A stretch of 64,000 nucleotides of DNA from Phycisphaerales bacterium (lineage in GTDB: Bacteria > Planctomycetota > Phycisphaerae > Phycisphaerales > SM1A02): assembly GCA_029268515.1 (NCBI GenBank), contig JAQWNP010000006.1, positions 372,001 to 436,000 on the forward strand, given 5' to 3'. Below the pieces are notes generated by a model. The model did no database searches and was not told the DNA's origin. It saw only the letters and a list, made by a program, of their open reading frames with translations. Position 1 is the first letter of the stretch; the number at the start of each line of letters is the position of its first letter. This document shows, piece by piece, positions 8,289 to 16,274 of the stretch. The translations under genes and the position numbers were made by a program.

Positions 8289-9092
8289 CTAAAGCACTGC
8301 AGCGGACCGTGCATGCTCAGCAGCTTTATGAAACATCTGAATGCCAAATGGCTGCTTCAAACGAGTTGCCTCGGGAAGCCTCGTCCATGTCGGATGATTT
8401 TCCCACACAGTATAGCGCTCCGGATGAGGCATCAGCCCCAACACCAGCCCCGATGCATCACAGATCCCTGCAATGTTGTCGGATGAGCCATTGGGATTGT
8501 CATGAGCAGCGTATCGAATTGCAATCTGACCCGTTCTCTCAAGCGACTCTAGAACACGCTCTGATGAAGCCATGAATCGCCCTTCTCCATGTGCAATTGG
8601 CAGCACCTGAACATCCGAATCAGCCGACAGCCCTGATGTCCAAATGCAGCGTGTCTGATCAGGCACCGTGACCTCAACCCATTTGTCTATAAAACGCGCT
8701 GATTCGTTATCGCTTAATGCGACCACTGGTGGTGGCGCCAGCGCCGGCCAAGAAGCGCCTATCTCTGGCCCCGGCAAAAGTCCCATTTGCACTGCAATCT
8801 GGAAACCATTGCATGGAGCAATAATTGGAACGCCACGTTCAACCGCCTGAACAAACGCGGGATAGAGCTCACGTCGCATGAGCTGGGCCGCAATGCGCCC
8901 CGCGGCGACAGCATCGCCATAGCTAAATCCGCCAGGCAATCCTATCAACTCAAATTGCTCGACCAACTTTGGTTTCGCCAAGAGTTTCTTCAAATGCACA
9001 AAGCTTGGCTCAGCACCAACCAACTGAAATGCTTCTGCCAATTCCTGGTCACAGTTGATACCAGCAGTTGTCACAATTAAAGCTCGAAGCAC
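8289..9092 (-). CDS. purQ: Phosphoribosylformylglycinamidine synthase, glutaminase subunit
   Basis: 267 residues if translation begins at the GTG at 9092, seven bases after the purL stop and preceded by GAGGA inside the purL stop region; a longer start at 9131 would overlap purL. This is a class I glutamine amidotransferase: PIIAPCNGFQ holds the nucleophile Cys, and HPERYTVWE near the C-terminus supplies the His and Glu of the triad. It hydrolyses glutamine and channels ammonia to PurL in step four of de novo purine synthesis. It is somewhat longer than B. subtilis PurQ (about 227). Assignment is firm. Confidence 0.93.
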   Translation of the reverse strand: MLRALIVTTAGINCDQELAEAFQLVGAEPSFVHLKKLLAKPKLVEQFELIGLPGGFSYGDAVAAGRIAAQLMRRELYPAFVQAVERGVPIIAPCNGFQIAVQMGLLPGPEIGASWPALAPPPVVALSDNESARFIDKWVEVTVPDQTRCIWTSGLSADSDVQVLPIAHGEGRFMASSERVLESLERTGQIAIRYAAHDNPNGSSDNIAGICDASGLVLGLMPHPERYTVWENHPTWTRLPEATRLKQPFGIQMFHKAAEHARSAAVL

Positions 9093-9099
9093 GTCGTCC

Positions 9100-12072
9100 T
9101 CACCATCCCAGTGGCGCCAGCCAGGCGTCACGTAGTTCTGTTAGCTCAATGTTTAGGTCGGTTCCGGAAACACGAAGTGTTGTTGCCTTATCAAACATAC
9201 CAATAACAGACCAAGGCAGATCCGCTAGATGTGTTTCGATGCTGGCGAGGTCTTCAGGCGCCACTTCTAACAAGTAACGGCTCGGTGTCTCTGAAAAGCA
9301 AACTTCTCCAAGCGAGCTGCCGCCTTCTTTTAGCAACGCATCGCCATCTAGCGAAAGTCCAACATGCCCGGAAAATGCCATCTCTGCGGCAGCGACAATT
9401 AAGCCACCGTCAGAACAATCGTGCGCTGCGCAAACACAACCAGATGCAATCAACTTAGCAACTGCATGCGCCAAACTTGGCCCTTGCGCAAGATCGACTG
9501 TGGGCAACGATCGATCAGCCCATGCCTCTGGCCACTGGGCCGCAGCACGGCTGCCACCCATTTGAGATGTGGTCTGCCCAACCAAAACGAGTAAGTGCCC
9601 TGCACTCTTTGCGTCCATCGTGACACAGGTAGCAACATCATTCACTGGTGAAAAGCCGGAAATCAGAAGTGTTGGTGGGATCTGGATAGTTTGCCCGTCT
9701 TCAGTCGTAAACTGATTGTGTAGTGAGTCCTTCCCAGAGATAAACGGAGTTGCGTAAGCCTTTGCTGCGTCGTAACAACCCCATGCCGCCTGTACCAGAC
9801 TGCCCATCATTTCAGGTGCATCACAGCTAGGCCAACAGAAATTATCGAGTATGGCAATCCGACTTGGATCAGCTCCAACACAAACAAGGTTGCGTACACA
9901 CTCATCAATTCCTGCCAGCGCCATGAGATACGGCTCTGTACTCCATCCAACGGCAAGGCCATTGGCAATAGCGAGGCCACGATCACTTCCCGCAACGGGT
10001 CGAATGACTGCTGCATCAGATGGACCTTGTCCATCAGGACCAACCAATGGTTTGATAACTGATCTACCTTGAACTTCATGATCGTACTGGCGAATAATCC
10101 ACTGCTTACTGGCAACATTAAGATCACCAAGGATGTCGAGTAGATCAGCGCCGAGGTCCTCGATTCGACGAGGCCGGGCACCATCGCTTGATGATTCACT
10201 TGGCGACCAACTCGCATCGCGAACGGTATTGGGAATACCCTCATGGAGAAGTTGCATGGGAATCCGGCCAACTTCAGTATCGTAATAACGCAGTATCAAC
10301 TCACGACCAGGCGTTCCAAACGTGCCTAAGTCACACATCTCGACATCATTCTCATCACAGATTTCTTGCAGTCTTTTCAGATGACGCTCGGGCACAGCCA
10401 TGACCATGCGTTCTTGCGCCTCTGATATCCATATTTCCGTGGGGGTCAGTCCGTCATATTTCAATGGCGCTCTTTCGAGCTGTACCGAAGCGCCAATCTG
10501 TTCACCCATTTCACCAACTGCACTTGAAAATCCCCCAGCGCCGCAGTCAGTAATCGCGCTAAACAAGCAGCCACCTTGCTCGACCGGATTGTCCCGCGCC
10601 TCCAGGATTGCATCGAGCACTTGTTTTTCAGTAACAGGGTTACCAATCTGCACTGCATGGCTAAATTCATCTGCATGTGAGTCTGTTAATTCTGCCGAGC
10701 TGAATGTTGCACCATGTATGCCATCCCGACCCGTCCGGCCACCCAAAGCAATAATATGGTCACCAGGCTGCGAATCGCCCTCGCAGCGATCTCTTGGCAT
10801 CACGCCTACACAACCACAGAACACGAGCGGGTTGCCGACATAGTTTGGATCGAACCAAACAGTGCCATTGAGCGTTGGAATACCCATGCGATTGCCGTAA
10901 TCACGCACGCCACTGACAACTTGCTCCAGTATTCGTCGCGGCGGCAAACAACCAGTGGGTACTTTCTTTGTATCTGGTGGTGCCACACAAAACACATCTG
11001 TTGCCGCAATTGGCTTGGCTGCCAAGCCCGTCCCAATGATGTCTCGAATACAGCCGCCGATGCCGGTTGCCGCGCCGCCATAGGGCTCGATCGCTGAGGG
11101 GTGATTATGTGTTTCTACTTTAAAGCAAACGCCATGCTCTTCATCAAAAGCAATAATGCCTGCGTTATCAACAAAGACTGATAAGCACCAATCAATACCC
11201 TCTTCAATGAGCTCATGTGTGGCCGCCGCAACAGTCGATTTCAGTAAATTATCAATCACGATGGCGCCATCCGAATCGACCGTATGCCCTGGCCTATTCG
11301 CTGTTCCAGGCATCGAGCCCACATAGCGCACTCTTGACTTCAGCGTTTTGTGTACACAATGTTCTGACCAGGTCTGCGCCAATGTCTCTAACTCAATTTC
11401 ACGGGGCTCGACGCCCCGGCTCTTGTACGCAACCTGAATCGCTTTCATTTCATCAAGGCTGAGAAAGAGATGGGCTTCTCTAGACAACGACATAAGTGCT
11501 TGGTCATCTAAGGAGGTGATCGCCACATCTTTAACCTCAAGTTCATATGGCGCACCTGCAGCAAACGTGGCTGGGTGATAGCGGTGATCGTGTATGGCGT
11601 GAACGACTGGGTTCGCGAAGCACTGAAGTGCAATCACATGTGCCTGCTCGCTCGACATTCCAACGAACTCAAACCGACGTCCGGTTCGCACTGAAACGCC
11701 CTGCCCCAACAATGAGGCGATCGCCAACTCGACTGCCTGAGCGGCTGGATCCATCACGCCCGGTAATGGGTGAACCTCAATCTCACTGACCAGTCCAGCT
11801 TGGTTGCCATTGTGATGATGCCCATTGGCTTCGTCGCCAGGTGCATACAAGGTCGCCACTTCTGTCACTGGATCAGCAAGAAGCTCATTCGCAATCTGTT
11901 GCATTTGAGCGGTCGATAGAACGCCCTGCACCAAGAACACACTGGCCGTGTTAATTTTATCTGGCACACAGTCAGGAGATGAAGATGCGACCTGACGGCA
12001 AGCGGCATCACCGCGTGCGTCGCCACTAGAGGAGTGTGGTCGAACCTCCACTCGATAGACAACTTCTGTCAT
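9100..12072 (-). CDS. purL: Phosphoribosylformylglycinamidine synthase with fused PurS-like N-terminus
   Basis: 990 residues, well above the about 740 of stand-alone small PurL. Residues about 200-990 are the synthetase: the linker QTWSEHCVHKTL, the ATP/metal motif FKVETHNHPSAIEPYGGAATG, and the second half with GKDSLHN and HDCSDGGL. The extra N-terminus (1-190) holds two stretches resembling PurS; the second, from about 95 to 185, has the PurS pattern EVHPLPGVMDPAAQAVELA then FANPVVHAIHDH, and the first ends in a similar NELLADPVTEV. It therefore looks like a PurS-PurS-PurL fusion, which would explain why no purS lies beside purQ. It converts FGAR, ATP and ammonia to FGAM. An upstream GAGG lies about 10 bases from the ATG. 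Confidence 0.93.
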   Translation of the reverse strand: MTEVVYRVEVRPHSSSGDARGDAACRQVASSSPDCVPDKINTASVFLVQGVLSTAQMQQIANELLADPVTEVATLYAPGDEANGHHHNGNQAGLVSEIEVHPLPGVMDPAAQAVELAIASLLGQGVSVRTGRRFEFVGMSSEQAHVIALQCFANPVVHAIHDHRYHPATFAAGAPYELEVKDVAITSLDDQALMSLSREAHLFLSLDEMKAIQVAYKSRGVEPREIELETLAQTWSEHCVHKTLKSRVRYVGSMPGTANRPGHTVDSDGAIVIDNLLKSTVAAATHELIEEGIDWCLSVFVDNAGIIAFDEEHGVCFKVETHNHPSAIEPYGGAATGIGGCIRDIIGTGLAAKPIAATDVFCVAPPDTKKVPTGCLPPRRILEQVVSGVRDYGNRMGIPTLNGTVWFDPNYVGNPLVFCGCVGVMPRDRCEGDSQPGDHIIALGGRTGRDGIHGATFSSAELTDSHADEFSHAVQIGNPVTEKQVLDAILEARDNPVEQGGCLFSAITDCGAGGFSSAVGEMGEQIGASVQLERAPLKYDGLTPTEIWISEAQERMVMAVPERHLKRLQEICDENDVEMCDLGTFGTPGRELILRYYDTEVGRIPMQLLHEGIPNTVRDASWSPSESSSDGARPRRIEDLGADLLDILGDLNVASKQWIIRQYDHEVQGRSVIKPLVGPDGQGPSDAAVIRPVAGSDRGLAIANGLAVGWSTEPYLMALAGIDECVRNLVCVGADPSRIAILDNFCWPSCDAPEMMGSLVQAAWGCYDAAKAYATPFISGKDSLHNQFTTEDGQTIQIPPTLLISGFSPVNDVATCVTMDAKSAGHLLVLVGQTTSQMGGSRAAAQWPEAWADRSLPTVDLAQGPSLAHAVAKLIASGCVCAAHDCSDGGLIVAAAEMAFSGHVGLSLDGDALLKEGGSSLGEVCFSETPSRYLLEVAPEDLASIETHLADLPWSVIGMFDKATTLRVSGTDLNIELTELRDAWLAPLGW

Positions 12073-12226
12073 CAGCGCGGGCCCTCAAACTGTAATAACC
12101 ACTTGAGTGGAACAGACCCCTGACGGACATTCCGAGGGTTAAAATAGGTCTTAATGCGATCCATCAACAGCACAATCGATCCTAGCAGAAAAACAAGTCC
12201 GCCTTATATCCACAAGGAGTCAGAAC

Positions 12227-12736
12227 TTGGGCTGTTTGGCTGGAGTGCCCTATCATGGTGGCGTGGTCACCAAGACGCCCCAATATGCACTCTTCACTGA
12301 TGGAGCTTGCTCCGGTAATCCCGGGCCAGGTGGCTGGGCCTACATACTGAGGTCTATGGAAACTGGTGAAGAAGAGGTGGCCTATGGTGGCGCCGCTGAT
12401 ACGACCAATAACAGAATGGAGCTTTTGTCGATTATCACACCACTAGAGGGCCTCACTAGCCCAGCGGTGGTGGATATCTACTCTGATAGTAAATATGTGC
12501 TGGAAGGCCTTGCTAAGTGGATGGATGGCTGGATTGCGAAGGGCTGGAAGCGAAGCGGCAATAAGCCTGTGAAGAATAAAGACCTCTGGCAGCGTTTAGA
12601 CAGCCTGAGGCACCACCATCAGCTACGTGGACACTGGATCAAGGGCCATAATGACCACCCAGAGAATGAGCGATGTGACCAAATGGCGGTCATCGGTGCT
12701 CAAGAAGCATCTGAAGAACGACAGAATGATCGTTAG
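12227..12736 (+). CDS. rnhA: Ribonuclease HI
   Basis: 169 residues from a TTG at 12227 that has AAGGAG 7 bases upstream; a GTG at 12263 would give a protein starting nearer the family's usual N-terminus and is an alternative. All acidic catalytic positions are visible: Asp in FTDGACSGNPGPGGW, Glu in NNRMELLS, Asp in YSDSKYV and Asp in NERCDQMA, plus the conserved His loop GHNDHPENE. It cleaves the RNA strand of RNA-DNA hybrids (R-loops, primers) in the cytosol using two Mg2+. It stands alone upstream of rpsL. Confidence 0.93.
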   Translation: MGCLAGVPYHGGVVTKTPQYALFTDGACSGNPGPGGWAYILRSMETGEEEVAYGGAADTTNNRMELLSIITPLEGLTSPAVVDIYSDSKYVLEGLAKWMDGWIAKGWKRSGNKPVKNKDLWQRLDSLRHHHQLRGHWIKGHNDHPENERCDQMAVIGAQEASEERQNDR

Positions 12737-12814
12737 GCGCCTTGAAGGGGCCATCAGCCCTTGCTAGAGTACGCGGCCCTGAATTTCCAGAGTATCCCGT
12801 AGAGTAACTCCACA

Positions 12815-13186
12815 ATGCCAACGATCAACCAACTGATACGCAAGCCACGCCGGGCGCCGACTGTCAAGTCGAAGGTTCGTGACTTAGAAGCTTCACCGCA
12901 AAAGCGTGGTGTCTGCCTTCAGGTGAGAACAATGACGCCCAAGAAGCCGAACTCTGCACTGCGAAAGGTTGCTCGTGTTCGCCTTTCAAATGGCAAAGAG
13001 ATTACGGCGTACATTGGTGGTGAAGGTCATAATCTTCAAGAGCACTCGATTGTGCTTGTGCGGGGTGGTCGAGTTCGTGACCTTCCTGGTGTCCGCTATC
13101 ACGTGGTTCGTGGATCACACGACACACTGGGTGTCGATGGGCGTAAGCAGGGTCGATCAAAGTATGGTTCCAAGCGAGCTAAGTAG
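12815..13186 (+). CDS. rpsL: 30S ribosomal protein S12
   Basis: 123 residues, matching the family (124 in E. coli). Hallmarks are the N-terminal [12 protein letters not shown], the decoding-centre loop [17 protein letters not shown], and the second loop [17 protein letters not shown]. It contacts helices 18, 27 and 44 of 16S rRNA at the decoding site. The streptomycin-relevant Lys positions in KPNS and LPGV loops look wild type (Lys in PKKPNS; Arg in VRDLPG context). rpsG follows after 129 bases, but fusA and tuf, usual partners in the str operon, do not. Confidence 0.97.
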   Translation: MPTINQLIRKPRRAPTVKSKVRDLEASPQKRGVCLQVRTMTPKKPNSALRKVARVRLSNGKEITAYIGGEGHNLQEHSIVLVRGGRVRDLPGVRYHVVRGSHDTLGVDGRKQGRSKYGSKRAK

Positions 13187-13315
13187 CCCGCTCACAAAAA
13201 CAGAACGGCAAGTAATCGTGGCTCTCATCCTCTGGTTCTGCTCGAAGCAGCCATTGGGCCACGGTGAACAAGAAGCTCCACACACTGGAGTGGCTGAGCC
13301 AAAAAGGAGACCGCC

Positions 13316-13810
13316 ATGGCGGGACGTATTACAAAGTCTCAACAGCAACTGCGACCTGACCCCAGGTTCAATGACATTGTCCTTGCCAAATTCATCAATT
13401 GCGTGATGTTGGATGGCAAAAAGTCGACTTCTCAGAAAGTGGTCTATGGTGCCCTAGATCAGATTCAGAAGCGCCTGGACAAAGACAAGCTTGAGCAACT
13501 TCCCAAGACCTCTATCGAAGTCTTTCGGCAAGCTATCGACCGAGCCAAGCCTGACGTCGAAGTACGATCACGTCGCGTTGGTGGTACGAATTACCAAGTT
13601 CCTATGCAGGTCACACAGGCACGCCGTCAAAGCCTTGCGTTTAGATGGCTTATTCAGGCTGCTCGCAGTGAGTCAGGAAAGCCAATGGCCAATCGTCTGG
13701 CGCGGGAACTCTATGATGCAGCCAATGGTGAGGGCAAAGCAGCAACAGTGCGTGAAAATACGCACCGAATGGCTGATGCAAACAAAGCCTTTGCTCACTT
13801 CGCCTGGTGA
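13316..13810 (+). CDS. rpsG: 30S ribosomal protein S7
   Basis: 164 residues against about 156 in most bacteria. Typical S7 blocks are present: KFINCVMLDGKKSTSQKVVYGAL near the N-terminus, EVRSRRVGGTNYQVP in the middle and ENTHRMADANKAFAHFAW at the end. It nucleates assembly of the 30S head by binding 16S rRNA. A strong AAGGAG lies 6 bases before the ATG. With rpsL it forms a reduced str operon; the next gene encodes an unrelated secreted protein rather than EF-G. Confidence 0.97.
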   Translation: MAGRITKSQQQLRPDPRFNDIVLAKFINCVMLDGKKSTSQKVVYGALDQIQKRLDKDKLEQLPKTSIEVFRQAIDRAKPDVEVRSRRVGGTNYQVPMQVTQARRQSLAFRWLIQAARSESGKPMANRLARELYDAANGEGKAATVRENTHRMADANKAFAHFAW

Positions 13811-13905
13811 TGCCTCAGATTTGCCTTGGACTGATTTGGCTACATACGCTCAAGGTAGCGTAACCGTCAGCCTGACCCTTACTGCAATTGCAGGAAGGAA
13901 ATGCC

Positions 13906-14826
13906 ATGGCCCATAACAGCCCACTTTGGATGTCATTGCTCGCTGTGTTATGGCTCTCGCTCATGGGCGGATCCCACGCTGCTATTGGCCAACAAGATCC
14001 GCCGCGGGTGATGAGCCCAACCGCACAAATGCAGGCCATTCTGCGCCAGTTGCGAGAAGAAGCGATCGCCGCACAGAAGGGCCAAAAACCAATGCGCGAT
14101 GAAGCGAGTTTCGCTCTTGAAACAACACTCTCGCCACCACCAAATCTGATTAGCCAGAACCTTATTCGAACACAACATCGTGATCCGTTTATAGATGCCT
14201 ATATCAGGTGGCAACTCACTGGCTTCAATCCTACTTTTCCACAGTTGCCAAAAAGAAAACAGCAAGATGTGTTGCGTAAGCTGCCAGCACTAACCGCAAA
14301 TCCACTGAGTGATCCTGCGGTTTTGAATCGTGTCAATGAGCTCCTACAGATTCCTATATTGACCGAACAAGAGCAGTTACAAATAATCACGGAATACACA
14401 AAGCTCACCGATGCCCAACGTCGCGCTGCTAAAAATAATGTACCGGCCACCAAACTTCGAATGTGGCTCATCAAGAGCTTTCCACCACAATCGCGTGCTG
14501 GCTTAGAAGTTCGGGTTGAACTGGTCGCCACGATGGTGGGCAGCGGATGGCCCGCCGGTGGTCCAAAAAACCTACTTAAAAGTGGTTGTGAAATGGCGGG
14601 CAAAAACCAAGAGCTTTCAAAGGCCGACCGTGAGAGCATTGCTCAACTTCTTACAAAACTAACCGGCTTGAGCAGCACCATGGTTGACGATCTCAGCACA
14701 GGCGACTTTACTCTGCAAGCAGACTTTCGCAGTTCGGCCATACAAGACTTTGAAGTCCGGGCGTGGACCAGACTACTCTACGGCCAAGACGGTTCTGATG
14801 ACAATCAAACTGGCATGCAGCCATGA
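13906..14826 (+). CDS. Secreted protein of unknown function
   Basis: 306 residues from the ATG at 13906, which has AGGAAGGA 5 bases upstream. The first 24 or so residues are a signal peptide (hydrophobic LLAVLWLSLMGGSHA, cleavage at A-A-I). The rest is Pro- and Gln-rich then largely helical, with no motif I recognise; one Cys (SGCEMAG) and the stretch GSGWPAGGP stand out. The stop overlaps the ATG of the ThiF/MoeB-like gene in ATGA, which implies translational coupling, yet a secreted protein and a cytosolic adenylyltransferase have no obvious joint task. Function unknown. Confidence 0.7.
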   Translation: MAHNSPLWMSLLAVLWLSLMGGSHAAIGQQDPPRVMSPTAQMQAILRQLREEAIAAQKGQKPMRDEASFALETTLSPPPNLISQNLIRTQHRDPFIDAYIRWQLTGFNPTFPQLPKRKQQDVLRKLPALTANPLSDPAVLNRVNELLQIPILTEQEQLQIITEYTKLTDAQRRAAKNNVPATKLRMWLIKSFPPQSRAGLEVRVELVATMVGSGWPAGGPKNLLKSGCEMAGKNQELSKADRESIAQLLTKLTGLSSTMVDDLSTGDFTLQADFRSSAIQDFEVRAWTRLLYGQDGSDDNQTGMQP

Positions 14827-15938
14827 ACCGATACCATCGTCAAATGATCTTGCCGGATATTGGCGCCCTGGGGCAAGATGCCATTGGCAACGCTCATGTA
14901 TGTGTCATCGGCTGCGGCGCTTTGGGTTGCTGTAGTGCAGAACTACTGACACGTGCAGGCATTGGGAAACTCACTCTAATCGATCGAGATGTTGTCGAAG
15001 AAACCAATCTGCAACGACAAATACTTTTCAGCGAGCGCGACGCCTTAAACGCGATGCCAAAAGCAGAGGCCGCGAAACTGCGTTTGCAGAGCATTAATAG
15101 CACAACTGAAATTGAGTCCCAAGTCCAAGACCTCGATGCGACCAATGTGGGTCAGTTGGTTGGATCTGCTGACCTGATCATTGATGGGTTGGATAACTTT
15201 GAAAGCCGCTACCTTGTGAACGACTTTGCTGTACATCAAGGCCGAGCCTATTTGTATGGCGGTGCCGTTGGTACAACCGGACTTGCAATGCCGATACTAC
15301 CCCACCCCACCTCACGTCTGGCAAGTTCAGATGTGAAACCAAACTGGAGTGCATCAGATGCAACACCCTGCCTCCGATGCATTTTTCCAGAACCACCTGC
15401 TGCTGGAAGCACGCCAACCTGTGATACCGCTGGTGTACTCGCGTCAATTGTGACAATTGTTGCCTCTTTCCAGGTGAGTGAGGCAATCAAGATCATCACC
15501 GGCAACCTTGAAAGACTAGATCGTTCGCTTTTTAGTATTGATCTCTGGTCAAATGTCACCCACCGAACTGATACCTCAACTGCTCGCAACAAGACATGCC
15601 CCTGTTGCGCACAAGGCCATTTTGAGTTTCTTGACAGACAACGAGAACAAACAACTTCGACCTTATGCGGCCGCAGCGCCATCCAAATCTGGCCAACAGA
15701 TTTCGCAAGCAATGGATCTGTTTCATCCGTCAATTTAGAAGCTCTGCTGAGCCAACTTGAACCGCATGGCGACTTTCGTACCAATGGTCACCTCATTCAT
15801 GGCTCCTTTACGCATGAACAGGGTGACCAAGACGACCCCATCAAGCTTTTACTCTTCCAAAATGGCAGAGCTGTGATCAGCGGCACCAGTCAGACAGCCC
15901 GTGCCCGGACCCTGTATGCGCGATATGTTGGCATGTAG
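14823..15938 (+). CDS. ThiF/MoeB/HesA-family E1-like adenylyltransferase
   Basis: 371 residues. The Rossmann ATP site CVIGCGALGCCSAELL and the DRDVVEETNLQRQ motif with its catalytic Asp and Arg are intact, as is DGLDNFESRYLVND. Two Cys pairs, CLRC and CPCC, would hold the structural zinc. The Cys of PTCDTAGVL aligns with the conserved Cys of MoeB/ThiF. A C-terminal domain of about 100 residues without rhodanese features ends in ARTLYARYVG. The family adenylates the C-terminal Gly-Gly of a ubiquitin-like sulfur carrier (MoaD or ThiS) for molybdopterin or thiamine synthesis. No carrier gene is adjacent, so the pathway cannot be fixed. Confidence 0.85.
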   Translation: MNRYHRQMILPDIGALGQDAIGNAHVCVIGCGALGCCSAELLTRAGIGKLTLIDRDVVEETNLQRQILFSERDALNAMPKAEAAKLRLQSINSTTEIESQVQDLDATNVGQLVGSADLIIDGLDNFESRYLVNDFAVHQGRAYLYGGAVGTTGLAMPILPHPTSRLASSDVKPNWSASDATPCLRCIFPEPPAAGSTPTCDTAGVLASIVTIVASFQVSEAIKIITGNLERLDRSLFSIDLWSNVTHRTDTSTARNKTCPCCAQGHFEFLDRQREQTTSTLCGRSAIQIWPTDFASNGSVSSVNLEALLSQLEPHGDFRTNGHLIHGSFTHEQGDQDDPIKLLLFQNGRAVISGTSQTARARTLYARYVGM

Positions 15939-16274
15939 GGTGCGATTGATGCTCATGAGCAACAGGCCGCTGGCAGCACGCGTAGTGGGGTCTTGAGCAG
16001 CCGCCACCGGGGACTTCACCTATCTGAGAATCAGCTATTTTTGGGTCCTAGCGGTGCCACAGCACGCTAATCTGGCCAATTTCACTGACTTCTAATGCAG
16101 ATGATTCACTTAGCCACCAGAAGTATGAGCCGATCGGCTAGAATTGATCCTCTTCTTTGCTGGTGAGGGTTCGTTTTTGGAACCTTTTCGCCAACCTGGG
16201 TTCTAAGTGTATGTACCCAAATTGTTGGACAGTATGTCCGTGTAGAGAAGTGTCGAAATGAGAGGAAGCGATCG
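15939..16274. other. 336-base gap with palindromes upstream of the helical secreted protein
   Basis: I see no gene. The stretch holds two perfect 12-base palindromes, at 15950-15961 (TGCTCATGAGCA) and 16128-16139 (AGCCGATCGGCT), and a short hairpin at 16168-16184 (5-base stem, T-rich loop). A TAGAAT follows the second palindrome directly at 16139 and could be a -10 box, but no good -35 stands 17 bases before it. A regulatory region for the gene at 16275 is the most likely content; operator function is a guess. Confidence 0.4.

Noticed and set aside
10400-10843. 147-codon plus-strand frame inside purL
   Set aside because: It is antisense to the conserved synthetase core and has no family features.
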